A stretch of DNA of 64,000 nucleotides from Segatella oris (GTDB taxonomy: Bacteria > Bacteroidota > Bacteroidia > Bacteroidales > Bacteroidaceae), in the NCBI RefSeq assembly GCF_900637655.1, contig NZ_LR134384.1, positions 1,178,001-1,242,000 of the forward strand. The letters run 5' to 3'. The notes under the pieces are model-generated. The model ran no database searches. It had not been told where the DNA came from and saw nothing but the letters and a program-made list of their open reading frames with translations. Shown one piece after another: positions 36,411 to 47,300 of the stretch. The translations under genes were made by a program, and so were the position numbers. Within the stretch, counting starts at the first letter, position 1. The number at the start of each line of letters is the position of its first letter.

Positions 36411-36767
36411 ATGAAAAAATATTATTCCTTAGTATTGCTTTCGGTGATGATAGCTTTATTGTCAAGTGCATGTTCGTCTGATGACGAAGAAAAACAAGTT
36501 TTTACTGTGGCATCAAAGACTGTAGTTCTGCCCTATGGCGAGGGACAACCAACAAGGTTGTACTATGTAAAAACACCTTCAGGCAGCACTTGGAGTCCCA
36601 CTTTCATTGAAAATCTGGACTATGAACCAGGTTATGAGTATGTTATTGAGGTGAAGGAAACTGGTTTCCGCACAGACTATATGGGCTATATCTGCCTGCG
36701 TGTGCTGTCGAAAACCAAGAAAGAATCAGAAGGATTGCCCAATATAATGCCGAAGAAGACCAACTGA
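36411..36767 (+). CDS. Small lipoprotein, DUF4377-like
   Basis: 118 residues. The signal ends at LLSSAC with an SSDDEEK linker. The mature domain (PTRLYYVKTPSGSTW, FIENLDYEPGYEYVIEVKE) fits the DUF4377 pattern, a small beta domain of unknown function in Bacteroidota lipoproteins. It is translated from the same mRNA as the astacin-like protease. A role as partner or inhibitor of the protease is possible but only inferred from adjacency. Confidence 0.6.
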   Translation: MKKYYSLVLLSVMIALLSSACSSDDEEKQVFTVASKTVVLPYGEGQPTRLYYVKTPSGSTWSPTFIENLDYEPGYEYVIEVKETGFRTDYMGYICLRVLSKTKKESEGLPNIMPKKTN

Positions 36768-36893
36768 GGAAACCATGATGTTAAGAAGGGAGATTGCAAA
36801 AGAGGCAGCTATTTCCCAGTCTTTGCACTTCGGTTGATATGAAAAGAGACTGGCTGATGACGGTTACCGTATGACCATTCTTTATAAACCAAA

Positions 36894-36925
36894 GGCAGGG
36901 TTGGCGTGGATGCGCCGACCCTGCC
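36894..36925. terminator. Bidirectional terminator between the protease pair and the GH35 gene
   Basis: GGCAGGGTTGGCG pairs with CGCCGACCCTGCC (one mismatch) around a short loop, with A-rich and T-containing flanks. It separates convergent genes. Confidence 0.65.
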
Positions 36926-36974
36926 TTATCTGTAGGAAATCCTATAAGGGGCATATTACAGCCCAACTTGCTTG

Positions 36975-39329
36975 CTAATATACATAAATCTTATATCCTT
37001 TCATTGCTCCCGGAGTTTCTTTTTCGGTGCGAGAGAGGATTTGTAGCCCCGTGAGCGTTTGCACTTCACCAAGATCTATGACGAGCAAATGGGGGAAAGA
37101 GCTGCCTTCTTGTGTCTTCCAATACGTTGTTTCCTGTTGGTCAAAAGCCTTATCTCCCGTGTGATTACCGTCTTCTTCTTCACTGTCTGCATATTTTACA
37201 GACCACGAATCGCGTGAGATGCGGTAGTCTTCAGCATTGAGGGCGTAGAGTTCGGCTATGGCGACATAGTCTTTGTTGCCATGAACGTTCTGACATTCTA
37301 TGGCGATGTAGCGGCCTTTGGCAGGGCAATCGAATTGTACGGTCTGGCAGAGGTCAGTAGCAACGAGTTCTCCTTGTGCCACAGGTTGGGCCGAGTTGAG
37401 GTCTGGGCGGTCACCTTGATTATTGTGTTTGTTGGTCTTTTCCAACTGCAGTTTATTCAGTTCAGGTTGGTCTTGTCCCCAAACAACGGGCGCTTTCGGG
37501 CCGACAATATCCATGACGATGATTTCATTGCGTCCTTTCTTCAGCCAGCAACCTGGAAGGTAGAGTGTCTGTTGAGGCCCGATACGCCAGAAGCGACCGA
37601 GCGCATGACCATTGACATAGACCTGACCTTTGCCCCATTGTTCAAGATTTAGGAACGTGTCGCCCACCTTTTTCAGGTCGAAGTAACCGCGATAATAGCC
37701 GATAGACTGCGAGGAAAAGTTGATAGGACTGAAGCAACGATAGGTTTCATTCAGTTTATCGAATGCATGTTGTGCGTTTTGATAGCTGTCGGGAATAGGT
37801 GCAATAACCCAGTTTTTGAGATTATAGGTTAGTTCGTGCCCATTCATTTCAGTGTGGATAGTCACACTTTCAGTGATACCCTTAAAGTCTTTTACGGCCC
37901 GTCCGAAGTTGATGCGCCCCATAGCTTCGATAAGAATGGTTAGTTTTGTCCCCTTTTTTACGGGTGGAAGCATGATGCTTTTCTCATTCTTGGTGCGGTC
38001 TATGGTACCGATGAGTTTGTTATCAATAAAGATTTGTGTATAATCGTGTGCTTCGTTGAGAGACAACCGACTTGACTTTTCAATTTGAGGAAGTTTGGTT
38101 TCGTAGAACATTGCCCCCCAACCAAGATTCATTTCCTCAAAACTCTTGATGTCATGGCTCATTGTTGGCATACTCATCCCTAAGTCAAGCGGGCAGAATT
38201 CGGTCAGTGTCATCTTCGGAATCGTGATGATTAGTGCTGCCGGTTTAGGCACCTTGGGAAGCGGTTTGCCTCCGTTGTACTTCTGCATTGTCTTGCGTAG
38301 TTCCCAAAACTTAGGCGTAGCATGGCCATATTCGTTGATAGGGGCATCGTAATCATAGGACGTAACGTCGGGTGCAAAGCCCGGACTGTTGGCTCCTGCC
38401 CAATGACCGAAGGAGGTTCCTCCGTGAGTCATGTAGAGCGAAAAGGAGATATTCTTGCTCAACATCTCGTCAATGCCTTCTACCATTGCCTTTGCCGGGC
38501 GCGTTTCATGACGTGCTCCCCACTTGTCAAACCAGCCACTCCAGAATTCAGAACACATCAGTGGGGCATCGGGGCGTAGCTCTTTGAGGCGCTTAAACTG
38601 TGCATCAATGTTTGAACCTGTGCCGAAATTCATCGTCCAGACCAAGTTGTCGAGTCCGTTGTTCTCGAAGTTGCTGGCCCAATCGCATTGAAACAGCGTT
38701 ACTTTGTCGAAGCCCGAAGCCTTCACGATGTCGCGAATTTGGCTCACATATTTCTTGTTTACGCCGTAGGAACCATATTCATTCTCTACTTGCACCATGA
38801 TGATTGGTCCACCATTTTGTATGGTCAGCGGGGCCAACTGGCGCCCCACTTCTGCCTCGAAAGCCTTTACACGTGCCATGAAATAAGGGTCGTCTTCGCG
38901 CAGTCGGATGTCTTTTTTCTTCAAGAGCCACCAGGGAAGTCCTCCCATTTCCCATTCAGCACACACGTAAGGACCAGGGCGCACGATGACATACATGCCG
39001 TTTTTCTGAGCTATACGACAGAAAGCAGCCACGTCATTGTTGCCCGTGAAGTCGAATTGTCCCTCTTGTTGTTCGTGGATATTCCAGAAGACATAGAGGC
39101 AAACGGTGTTCATGCCGAGCGATTTGCACATTTTAATGCGCTGTTCCCAGTAGGGACGCGAGATGCGGGGATAGTGAAGCTCGGCTGCTTTGACCACAAA
39201 AGGCTGCCCATTAAGCAGGAATGTGTTCTTGCCGACCGTGAAATCGCCACCGCGAGCCTGTGCCGTTAGCGTGGCAAGGCTTAGAACCAATGTGGCAATG
39301 ATAGTTTTGATGTGAAACTTTCTGTTCAT
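36975..39329 (-). CDS. GH35 beta-galactosidase with C-terminal F5/8C domain
   Basis: 784 residues from the ATG at 39329; the frame extends upstream but without a signal peptide, and 39329 gives one (TIIATLVLSLATLTAQA). GH35 barrel motifs: LNGQPFVVKAAELHYPRI, the RPGPYVCAEWEMGGLP signature, acid/base Glu in VQVENEYGSYG and nucleophile Glu in MCSEFWSGWFD. Jelly-roll domains follow, and the last 140 residues are a discoidin-like (F5/8C) carbohydrate-binding domain (ETTYWKTQE, LGEVQTLTGLQIL). It releases terminal beta-galactose, probably in the periplasm. It is the last gene of the galactan-type locus and starts 2 bases after the upstream GH30 stop, so translation is coupled. Confidence 0.92.
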   Translation of the reverse strand: MNRKFHIKTIIATLVLSLATLTAQARGGDFTVGKNTFLLNGQPFVVKAAELHYPRISRPYWEQRIKMCKSLGMNTVCLYVFWNIHEQQEGQFDFTGNNDVAAFCRIAQKNGMYVIVRPGPYVCAEWEMGGLPWWLLKKKDIRLREDDPYFMARVKAFEAEVGRQLAPLTIQNGGPIIMVQVENEYGSYGVNKKYVSQIRDIVKASGFDKVTLFQCDWASNFENNGLDNLVWTMNFGTGSNIDAQFKRLKELRPDAPLMCSEFWSGWFDKWGARHETRPAKAMVEGIDEMLSKNISFSLYMTHGGTSFGHWAGANSPGFAPDVTSYDYDAPINEYGHATPKFWELRKTMQKYNGGKPLPKVPKPAALIITIPKMTLTEFCPLDLGMSMPTMSHDIKSFEEMNLGWGAMFYETKLPQIEKSSRLSLNEAHDYTQIFIDNKLIGTIDRTKNEKSIMLPPVKKGTKLTILIEAMGRINFGRAVKDFKGITESVTIHTEMNGHELTYNLKNWVIAPIPDSYQNAQHAFDKLNETYRCFSPINFSSQSIGYYRGYFDLKKVGDTFLNLEQWGKGQVYVNGHALGRFWRIGPQQTLYLPGCWLKKGRNEIIVMDIVGPKAPVVWGQDQPELNKLQLEKTNKHNNQGDRPDLNSAQPVAQGELVATDLCQTVQFDCPAKGRYIAIECQNVHGNKDYVAIAELYALNAEDYRISRDSWSVKYADSEEEDGNHTGDKAFDQQETTYWKTQEGSSFPHLLVIDLGEVQTLTGLQILSRTEKETPGAMKGYKIYVY

Positions 39330-39331
39330 GT

Positions 39332-40891
39332 CTATGGTGTGATGAATGTCGTTATGGATTGCGGTTCGAGGGTGATATGGCCATTGGTGACACCTACAGG
39401 ACGAAGATTTTCGCCTGTTACGTCTGATGTGCGATATTGTTTCCACGCAGGTTTTCTTTCGGGTAAGGGTAGGTTTATCGTGCGAGTGCCTTCTGAATAG
39501 TTGATAGCTACAACGACCCAACTGCCGTCTTGGTTCTTGTAGGCCGACAGCATAAGTCCGTAAGGTTCGGTGTCACCGTCCTTGATGAGGCTACCTTGTG
39601 TATCGAAAACCTGCATGTCGTAGCGTCTGGCACTAGGTCTGATGAAGCGGCTGTAGTTTCCCAAGGCCCAAAGAAGTTTGGAGTCAATGGCTTTTCCACT
39701 TTTCCAGCCGTCGTTGCTCAATACCCGAATGAGTCCGTCGCGATAGTCGCCACCGAGTGCTCTCCACCAAGACCAGCTCTCGGCATTGCCATAAACGAGG
39801 TCGTGATGAATGACACGAGCCACATAGAGCGCTGTGCGCATGGAATAATCAAAGTAATGTCCGCCACCTATTTCTTCGTCATTGTTCATGATACAAAGTT
39901 CTGTTTGCCAGTAGCGTAGTCCATAATGACGCAGTGTGTCACGTAATTCTTCACGAATACGGCGCATCTCTTTGACAGGTGTATTGGTCCAATAGCTGTG
40001 TGCCATGATAACATTTGGAATGCCATAGCAATCTCCGAGATAGGTTCGTGTACTGTCTTTTGAGAAGAAAGTGCGGATTTGATAGCCACGTTGCCAATCT
40101 GTTTCGTGCGTTCTCAAAAGGCATAAGAGGTTACTGCTTTCGTTGACCATAATCTTTGTTTGCAGGCGTTGACGTTTGAATTCCTTGCTGATTGCTTTGG
40201 CTAAACGTGCTACTTCGGCATTCGTGGCAGGTGAGCCTTCTTGCTTAGGTCCTATCCAATTCCAGTGTCCATCGGGTTCGTTGACAGGGCAAAGGTAGTC
40301 AAAATGGATGCTGTCATGCTGTTCAATACCTCGCATGACGTTAGCCGTGAAGCGTGCAACCTTGTTATATGCATCATCACGCAGATTGATAGTGCCCCCT
40401 CGCCCTGTGTTTGTGGCCCAACCGTTTTTCGTGAAATAAACAGGAACAGAGTTCATGAAAGCCAAGAAATGGGGTACACCACGCTCCTTGGCTAACTTGA
40501 GGAAGTTGCGTTGTCCCTGTTGTTTGGTCCAGTCATAAGTACCGTCAGGGCGTAGGAAACACTCCGTCCGTGTCGGTAGATTGATGTGTGAACTGTCACC
40601 TTGTTCCTCACTTCCTGCGCCAAGATTGAAGCGCCAGACTGACAATCCAATGCCACGTGGCTGACCGTTGGCATCATTTTGGGTACTGAAAAGCCAGTCG
40701 GCAATCTGTTCCTGCTGCTGTTTGGGCCACAATCCTACGTATTTCATGCTCCATGCGTCAGATGCTCCGAAGTGCATAATGGTCTGTTCGGGCCTGTCGG
40801 TCATGATACGATAGGTGGAAGTTTGCGCTGAAACTGCTTCATAAATACACAGGCTCAAAGTCCCTGCAAATATAAGTTTATGGATTTTCAT
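39332..40891 (-). CDS. GH30-family glycosidase (second of tandem pair)
   Basis: 519 residues with a signal peptide ending at AVSAQ. The barrel opens IMHFGASDAWSMKYVG and GIGLSVWRFNLGAGSEEQGD. Acid/base Glu is in CPVNEPDGHWNW and nucleophile Glu in RYWQTELCIM; the C-terminal beta-sandwich ends at QSITTFITP. The order of motifs matches GH30 enzymes such as endo-beta-1,6-galactanases, which suits the GH35 and SusC/SusD neighbours, but beta-xylosidase-type GH30 activity cannot be excluded. It overlaps the upstream GH30 gene by four bases (ATGA). Unlike its paralogue it has no sorting tail, so the two may act in different compartments. Confidence 0.82.
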   Translation of the reverse strand: MKIHKLIFAGTLSLCIYEAVSAQTSTYRIMTDRPEQTIMHFGASDAWSMKYVGLWPKQQQEQIADWLFSTQNDANGQPRGIGLSVWRFNLGAGSEEQGDSSHINLPTRTECFLRPDGTYDWTKQQGQRNFLKLAKERGVPHFLAFMNSVPVYFTKNGWATNTGRGGTINLRDDAYNKVARFTANVMRGIEQHDSIHFDYLCPVNEPDGHWNWIGPKQEGSPATNAEVARLAKAISKEFKRQRLQTKIMVNESSNLLCLLRTHETDWQRGYQIRTFFSKDSTRTYLGDCYGIPNVIMAHSYWTNTPVKEMRRIREELRDTLRHYGLRYWQTELCIMNNDEEIGGGHYFDYSMRTALYVARVIHHDLVYGNAESWSWWRALGGDYRDGLIRVLSNDGWKSGKAIDSKLLWALGNYSRFIRPSARRYDMQVFDTQGSLIKDGDTEPYGLMLSAYKNQDGSWVVVAINYSEGTRTINLPLPERKPAWKQYRTSDVTGENLRPVGVTNGHITLEPQSITTFITP

Positions 40892-42633
40892 TTGGAGATT
40901 TTTGTGCCGTTAATGATATATATGCCTTCGGGAAGTTTGTCAATATCGGCTGAAGAGTTTGCCGCCTTCTGACCACAGAGATTAAAAATGCCTTCCTGTT
41001 GAGCGGACTTGTCAGCTTGGATAGCTTTGACATTCATAGGAACTGACAGGTTGAATACTAATGTTACAACACTTCGAGGTTTGATAATATTGCGTGTCGT
41101 CAGATTGGTAAACGACAGGTCGGGCGTCAGGTTGTTGTCTTTGTCGGTGATGTATGCCTTGACAGAGCTGACATTCTGCACGAAGCTGTCGTTGTTCATC
41201 TTGATACCTTTGGCCACATTCTTCATGTTGACAAACACTGCAATTACTTCTTTGCCATTGGGAGAAAGGTAAGCACTGCCCATCAGGGAATTGATATCAT
41301 CGGCTCCTGCAAGTGAGATACGGCGGTAACCTGGGCGGATGAAACGGCTGAAGTTGCCTAAAACCCACAGGTTAGGGGTTGCGGTGACAGTGCCACCATT
41401 CTTGATGTCACCGTAGCTTTCATATCCGTTATCGCCTGTAGCGTTGAGGCGAAGCAGTTCAAAACGGTTTTTCTGTGAGTAGCGTGATTGTGCCATGGCG
41501 GTCCAGTATGACCATGAAATCATGTTACCTTGTGTGAGTCCGATGTGTATCAGTTTACCCATAAAGAGGGCAATATCCATGTCTGAGGCAGCATCATATG
41601 ACGAAGGGAAGCCTGTTTCTGTAGAAGGTTCGCGATCAAGCATACTCCATTCGGTCTGCATCAGCTGTAAACCATATTTTTGTGCAGCGGTCAAAGCCTT
41701 GGTTCGTGTCGTTATTAAAGCGTTGTTACTCCCAAAAGTCCAGTAGTCATGACCTGCAACAATTTTGGCAACATGGCTGAGATTGCCGATATAAGTATCG
41801 GCGTTGGCAGGATTCCAAAAGGCTTCTATCTGATTGGAAGCACGTCCGCCATAGTCGTTGGCGTGTTGATAAGTGCGGTTCCAAGAACTTGCTTCTGGAG
41901 TCATGATTAGTGTAGAGAGGTTGTGGTTTGAGAGTGATTTGTCGAGTTCACGTACCAACTTGCTGATTTCTTTGTTCTGCCAGGGCGAACCTTCCTGGCC
42001 ATCTGTCCAGTTGAAAGCCGGCTCATTGACGGGTGAAATGTAAGTAATGGGATAACCTTTTGCGGTGAAATGCTCAGCACAAGTGGCCAGGAACTCGGCG
42101 AATTTATTATAGGCATCATCCTTCAGATTGGCGTTGGAAGCATTGTTCTTGTTGTTGGCGAGTCCATTCTTTGTCATGTATACGGGAGCGGAATTGGAGA
42201 AAAGTACGAAATGCTCGACATCATATTGCTTGGCCTGTTGCATGAAAAACTGCTGCCCTTGGGCCTTATTCCAATTGTAAGTACCATCGCTGTTGAGGTA
42301 ACATTCAACACGTCTGCTCTCATCGGCAATATTACTTGCTACACCTTGTTCGGCACTTCCTGCACCAAGATTTATACGCCAGGCTGATAAGCCGATGCCT
42401 TTGGGTTTACCATCACTTTCAATATCTTTGCTGAAAAGCCATTCGGCAGCTTGTTTTTTCTGGATATCATTGAAATAACGTCCTACATATTCAGCAGTCC
42501 AACAATCGGATGCACCGAAGTCCGCAATAGTTTGATACTTTGTATTAGGGTTGATAGCAATGTTAAAAGTGGATTGAGCGTAGGATGATGTGATACAAGC
42601 CAGCGTTAAGGCATATAGATAGCATCTTCTCAT
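40888..42633 (-). CDS. GH30-family glycosidase with T9SS-like C-terminal tail (first of tandem pair)
   Basis: 581 residues. A signal peptide ends at SSYAQ. The barrel opens TIADFGASDCWTAEYVG and GIGLSAWRINLGAGSAEQG, with acid/base Glu in SPVNEPAFNW and nucleophile Glu in LMQTEWSML. It is paralogous to the next gene along its length. An extra C-terminal segment (about 535-581, GIFNLCGQKAANSS then LPEGIYIINGTKISK) has the form of a type IX secretion sorting domain, so this copy is probably displayed outside. Likely substrate is a beta-galactan backbone or side chain, inferred from context. Confidence 0.85.
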   Translation of the reverse strand: MRRCYLYALTLACITSSYAQSTFNIAINPNTKYQTIADFGASDCWTAEYVGRYFNDIQKKQAAEWLFSKDIESDGKPKGIGLSAWRINLGAGSAEQGVASNIADESRRVECYLNSDGTYNWNKAQGQQFFMQQAKQYDVEHFVLFSNSAPVYMTKNGLANNKNNASNANLKDDAYNKFAEFLATCAEHFTAKGYPITYISPVNEPAFNWTDGQEGSPWQNKEISKLVRELDKSLSNHNLSTLIMTPEASSWNRTYQHANDYGGRASNQIEAFWNPANADTYIGNLSHVAKIVAGHDYWTFGSNNALITTRTKALTAAQKYGLQLMQTEWSMLDREPSTETGFPSSYDAASDMDIALFMGKLIHIGLTQGNMISWSYWTAMAQSRYSQKNRFELLRLNATGDNGYESYGDIKNGGTVTATPNLWVLGNFSRFIRPGYRRISLAGADDINSLMGSAYLSPNGKEVIAVFVNMKNVAKGIKMNNDSFVQNVSSVKAYITDKDNNLTPDLSFTNLTTRNIIKPRSVVTLVFNLSVPMNVKAIQADKSAQQEGIFNLCGQKAANSSADIDKLPEGIYIINGTKISK

Positions 42634-42657
42634 ATCTGTATTGTTTGGGTCTTAAAG

Positions 42658-42719
42658 ACCTCTTCCAGCCCCTTGAAAGAGTTGTAATCATTATCTCTTT
42701 TTAAAAGGTAGGAAGAGGT
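42658..42719 (-). promoter_or_regulatory. Hairpin between SusD and the GH30 genes
   Basis: In the 109-base gap, ACCTCTTCC (42658-42666) and GGAAGAGGT (42711-42719) are perfect reverse complements, 44 bases apart. It may tune enzyme expression relative to SusC/SusD by termination or mRNA stability. No strong T-run. Confidence 0.4.
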
Positions 42720-42742
42720 ATTTGGGATGAATTCGTTTATTC

Positions 42743-44338
42743 TTAGTTATATCCTGGGTTCTGCTTGATACTTCCTCCAGAAAGGATTATCTCTGAGTTT
42801 GGAATAGGGAAGAGTTCATCGCGCCCCTCTGTGAAGGCAGAACCTTCGCTGCTTGACTCATTCTGATTACTCTTTTCGTATTGATCGGTGCTGGTTTTCG
42901 TGTTGTAGATAACCCATGATCCGTTAGGTCCCATGACATTACAAATAGCTGCTTTACCATTATCATCTTTCCAGCGGCGCAGGTCGTAGAGTCGGTTGTT
43001 TTCGAAAGCTAATTCTAATCGGCGTTCTTTCCGAATAGCATCACGCAACAGTTTGCCTGTGGTAGTGACGTTAGCGAGGTTCACACGCTTGCGCACTTGG
43101 TTGAGTGCTTGCTGCGCTTCTGTGTCTTTGCCTAACTGATTCTCTACTTCTGCATACATCAACAGAATGTCGGCATAGCGTAACAGACGGTAGTTGAGGG
43201 CGACATGTGGTGCATCATAAGGTTTCACACGCTTTGCCATTGGAATGTAAAGCTTCATATTACAACGTGCACTCTTATGCTTTGAAGGTGTTATAATGTA
43301 GGGATTTGTAGCACTCCAAGTATTGTCATTGGGGACGTAAGTCTGATTATGATGCAGAATAGTCCACAGCAGACGGATATCGTCACCCTCATCTTTGAAA
43401 GCTTTTTCAAGATAACTTGAAGGCAATCCCCATGACCATCCTGAGTCATCACGTGAGCCTACAACAACTGAATAGCGTTGACCGAGATTGTAAGATATTT
43501 CGCCAGAGGTCTGGATTTCAAACAAAGACTCCTCGCTATTGTTATGATCCATGCTCCAAACATCACCGAAGTTAGGCAGCAACTTATATTCATTGCTGTT
43601 GATAACTGCCTGTAATTGGGCTTCCGCTTCCTTATACTTTTCCTGATAGAGATAGACTTTTGCTAATAAACCCTGGGCTGCTCCTTTGGTGGCACGCCCT
43701 ATATCAGCACTGCTTTGAGCAGACCGTAGAGGTAGAACTGCTATGGCATCAAGCAGATCCTGCTCAATCATGGCATAGCTATCCGCTACAGATGCACGGG
43801 TAATTCCCTTGATTTCATTTGGCATCTTGAGTTCTTTTATCAATGGAACACCACCGAAATTGCGCACCAATTCAAAATATTGATAGGCACGGAGGAACTT
43901 GGCTTCGCCGAGGAGACGTTGTTTATAAGTCTCGTTGTTAAAGGTGAGTCCCGGTATCTTCTGAATGGCAATATTACATTGCAGGATGCCCTTATAACGG
44001 TATTGCCAGAAGTTTTGGCAGGCATTTCCTGCCTCAATGGTGTTGCCAGTGTACATGGTAAGGTGACGATAGTCGCCTGCATCTTGAGTTGTATTGCCCA
44101 TCCATGCATCATCGGTACACATTTCAGAAGCATTGTAGAACTTGTAGATTTGCCACCAGTCGTCACAAGCGATACCCTGATAGCAGCCAATAACCTGCTT
44201 GGCACATTCTTCTTCAGTAGTGAAGTAATTGTCCATACCCTGCTGACCAAGGATCGGTTCTTCTAAAAAATCAGAGCAACTGGAAAGTGAAAAGGCACAG
44301 GCTGTTGCAAAAGTCAGCTCTAATATATATCTTTTCAT
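42743..44338 (-). CDS. SusD/RagB-family lipoprotein (galactan-type locus)
   Basis: 531 residues. A lipoprotein signal ends at FSLSSCSDF. SusD motifs: FLEEPILGQQGMDNYFTTEEEC, RLLGEAKFLRAYQYFELVRNF, the TPR-like GLLAKVYLYQEKYKEAEAQL, YRLLRYADILLMYAEVENQ and LAFENNRLYDLRRW, ending KQNPGYN. It forms the surface lid of the SusC encoded 24 bases upstream. It binds the polysaccharide handled by the GH30/GH35 enzymes. Confidence 0.95.
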   Translation of the reverse strand: MKRYILELTFATACAFSLSSCSDFLEEPILGQQGMDNYFTTEEECAKQVIGCYQGIACDDWWQIYKFYNASEMCTDDAWMGNTTQDAGDYRHLTMYTGNTIEAGNACQNFWQYRYKGILQCNIAIQKIPGLTFNNETYKQRLLGEAKFLRAYQYFELVRNFGGVPLIKELKMPNEIKGITRASVADSYAMIEQDLLDAIAVLPLRSAQSSADIGRATKGAAQGLLAKVYLYQEKYKEAEAQLQAVINSNEYKLLPNFGDVWSMDHNNSEESLFEIQTSGEISYNLGQRYSVVVGSRDDSGWSWGLPSSYLEKAFKDEGDDIRLLWTILHHNQTYVPNDNTWSATNPYIITPSKHKSARCNMKLYIPMAKRVKPYDAPHVALNYRLLRYADILLMYAEVENQLGKDTEAQQALNQVRKRVNLANVTTTGKLLRDAIRKERRLELAFENNRLYDLRRWKDDNGKAAICNVMGPNGSWVIYNTKTSTDQYEKSNQNESSSEGSAFTEGRDELFPIPNSEIILSGGSIKQNPGYN

Positions 44339-44362
44339 ATTGATTTCAATTTGTGTTAAAGG

Positions 44363-47300
44363 TTAGAAGTTCATGTTAATACCAATGAGGAAGGTACGCG
44401 GGTTGGGATAACCGGTCCAGTCTATACCTGCTTCGGTTACGCCACCCATAGAGGCTGTCTCTGGATCTGCACCTGTATACTTTGTCAATGTGAAGAGGTT
44501 CTGTGCACTTAATGTAACGCGCATTGTTACGTTCTTTATCACATTCTTGGGCAGTGTGTAGCCAATTTGTAGGAGTTTGCAGCGGAAATAAGAACCGTTT
44601 TCTACGAAGAAAGTTGATGGTTTGGTAAAGTTACCGTTGCTATCGTTGACACTTAGACGTGGAAACTCCGTGCTTGTGCCCTCACCATGCCATGCTTTGT
44701 CGAGTGTTCCGGCATAAACATTGGTGCCGTTTGTGCCGAAATAGCGCTCACGGTTGAGGTTATAGATGTCGTTTCCTAAGGTTCCATAGAATTGAGCGAG
44801 GATGTCGAAGCCCTTATATGCAGCATTGAGATTAAGACCAATCATTAAATCAGGGAATGGATTACCGATATATTGCTTGTCTTTCTCATTAATCTTGCCA
44901 TCGTGGTTGATGTCTTTATAGCGAAAATCTCCAGGCTGTGCATTGGGTTGCATCGGTGTTCCGTGCTCGTCAGTGTAGGAAGTTACCTCGGTTTTGTTTT
45001 GGAAAATGCCATCAACGATATAGCCATAGAACTGTGAAATCAATTTCCCCTCTTCATTACGAATAACGAAGTCTCCATTTCTTCCACCTGTATAGATGTA
45101 GTTCCCATTCAAGTTAATGGCCTTGTTGCGCGTAGAACTGAGGTTCAAACCGACACCATAGTTGAGATCAGCCACCTGGTCTTGCCAGTTGATACCAAGT
45201 TCCCAACCCGTTGCTTTCATTGAACCGATATTCTCCCACATTTGCCCATTCCACATAGGATAGCCCAGAATAAGCAAGTTGTCTTTTTTCATGAGCATGT
45301 CATGACTCTTCTTGGTAAACCAGTCGGCAGTCACTTTAAGTCGGTTGTTGAGTAAAGACATGTCGAGACCGATGTTGTAATCTTCAACAGTTTCCCATTT
45401 CACATTGGCATTGCCGATAGAACCGATAGTAGAACCTATGGCGGTTGCTGCGTCACGTCCAAAGACATAGCGCGTCGTAGCAATGGAACTTGTATAGGCA
45501 GAATTGGATATATTCTGATTTCCAACCTTACCCCAACCGAGACGAAGCTTTAGGTCATCGAAGATATGCTGTTGTTTCATGAACTCCTCACCTGTTATGC
45601 GCCATGCTACGCTGACAGCTGGGAAGGTGGCATATTTGTTGCCAGTGGGAAATTTAGATGAACCATCACGACGCAGGGAAGCTGTCAGATAGTAGCGCTC
45701 ATCGTAGTTATACATCACACGGCCAAGATATGAAATGAGTGAAGAATAAGCGTTGTTACCACTCACTTGCATATTGCTTGTACCTGCACTAACATAGCGC
45801 ATGGTGGCTGTATTGGATGGAATTTCATCACGACTACCATCAAGATAGTAGTCTTGGAAACGTTCCATCGTGTAGCCCACCATGACATTGAGGTTGTGAA
45901 CCTTGTTGAATGTCTTCATGTAAGTGAGCGTGTTGGTCCAGTTCCAATCTACCCAATTTTCCATTTTACGGCTTGCTTTGCTCTTTTCGGCTTGCTCAAG
46001 GTTGTCTATGAAGAAGTTCGGGGTATAGTTGTCGCTAAGACGAAAACGTGCATTTACACCGAACTGTGTCCGATAAGTAAGCCCTTCAATAGGACAGATT
46101 TGAAGATATGGTGTTGCTAATAGACCGTATTCATCAGAGTGAGCATCGAGTCTGTTCATCGAAGCTACAGGATTCCATTCCTGATTGTTGTTCGAACGGG
46201 CGTAGTTGCTATAGGGATTTGAGGTCCATGTGCTTTGCTCTCGCATGACAGGAGTAGTTGGATCCATGGCCATGATAGCTCCCATTAGATTTGGTGTGTC
46301 TATCCAATTCTCGTATTTTGGAGTGAAGTCTACGCCTGCTCTTACAATGTTATTAAACTTGTATTCCATAGAGAAGCGGGCAGTAAGTTTCTGCCATTCC
46401 CCCACTTTATACTGTGAGTTCTGACGGAAATAGCCGATACTTGCAGAATAAAGCAGTTTGTCATTACCACCTGTAAAGTCGACATTATAGTTCTGTTGAA
46501 GGGCTACATTGCGCAGTGTCTCATCCCACCAATCAGTACCTTGAGCGTCGGTGATATTTTCAATGCCATGATAATTTGCCGTTTGACCATCGTTGGTATA
46601 GCGGGTTTTGAATACCTTTTCAAATTCTGAGGCTTTTGCAATATCAGGCTTGCTCAGTGTCTGAAAACCTATTGTTGCAGATGCCGTGAACTTGGTTTCG
46701 CCCTTTGCTCCCTTCTTGGTGGTAATCAAAACGACACCGTTACTGGCACGTGTTCCATAGATAGCTGCCGCAGAAGCATCTTTCAATACCTGCATACTCT
46801 CAATGTCATTTTGGTTAAGAAAGTTGATATTCGTACCTACAGGCATGCCGTCAACAACGTAAAGAGGATCAGAACCATTAATCGTGCTGACACCACGAAT
46901 AATAACACGAGGTGAAGCTCCAGGCGCTCCGGAGTTGCTAATCTGCACACCGTTGACCTGACCTTGCAGGGCATTCATCACATTACCTGTGCTCAGCTTC
47001 TCTAATTTGTCACCTTTTATAGCAGAAATACTGCTGGTGAGGTCGCCTTTTTTCACTGCACCGTAACCGATAACGACCACTTCGTTCAGGTCAGAGACAG
47101 CGTCTTTTAGCGTAATGTTCAGCGATGTGCGGCCGCCGAGAGCAATCTTTTGAGTGTTATACCCCACCATAGTAACTTCAATGGTGGCATTCTTATCGGC
47201 TGTTATAGCAAAGTTTCCGTCAATATCGGTAACTGCTCCGATAGATGTACCAGGTACTTTGACATAAGCACCAATCAGTGGTTCGTTGTCAGCAGAGGAC

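Noticed and set aside
36781..36966. 61-codon frame on the - strand between the DUF4377-like gene and GH35
   Set aside because: It spans the bidirectional terminator and shows no protein-like composition.
39330..39521. N-terminal extension of the GH35 enzyme
   Set aside because: It overlaps the end of the GH30 gene, is basic and unstructured, and would hide the signal peptide starting at 39329.
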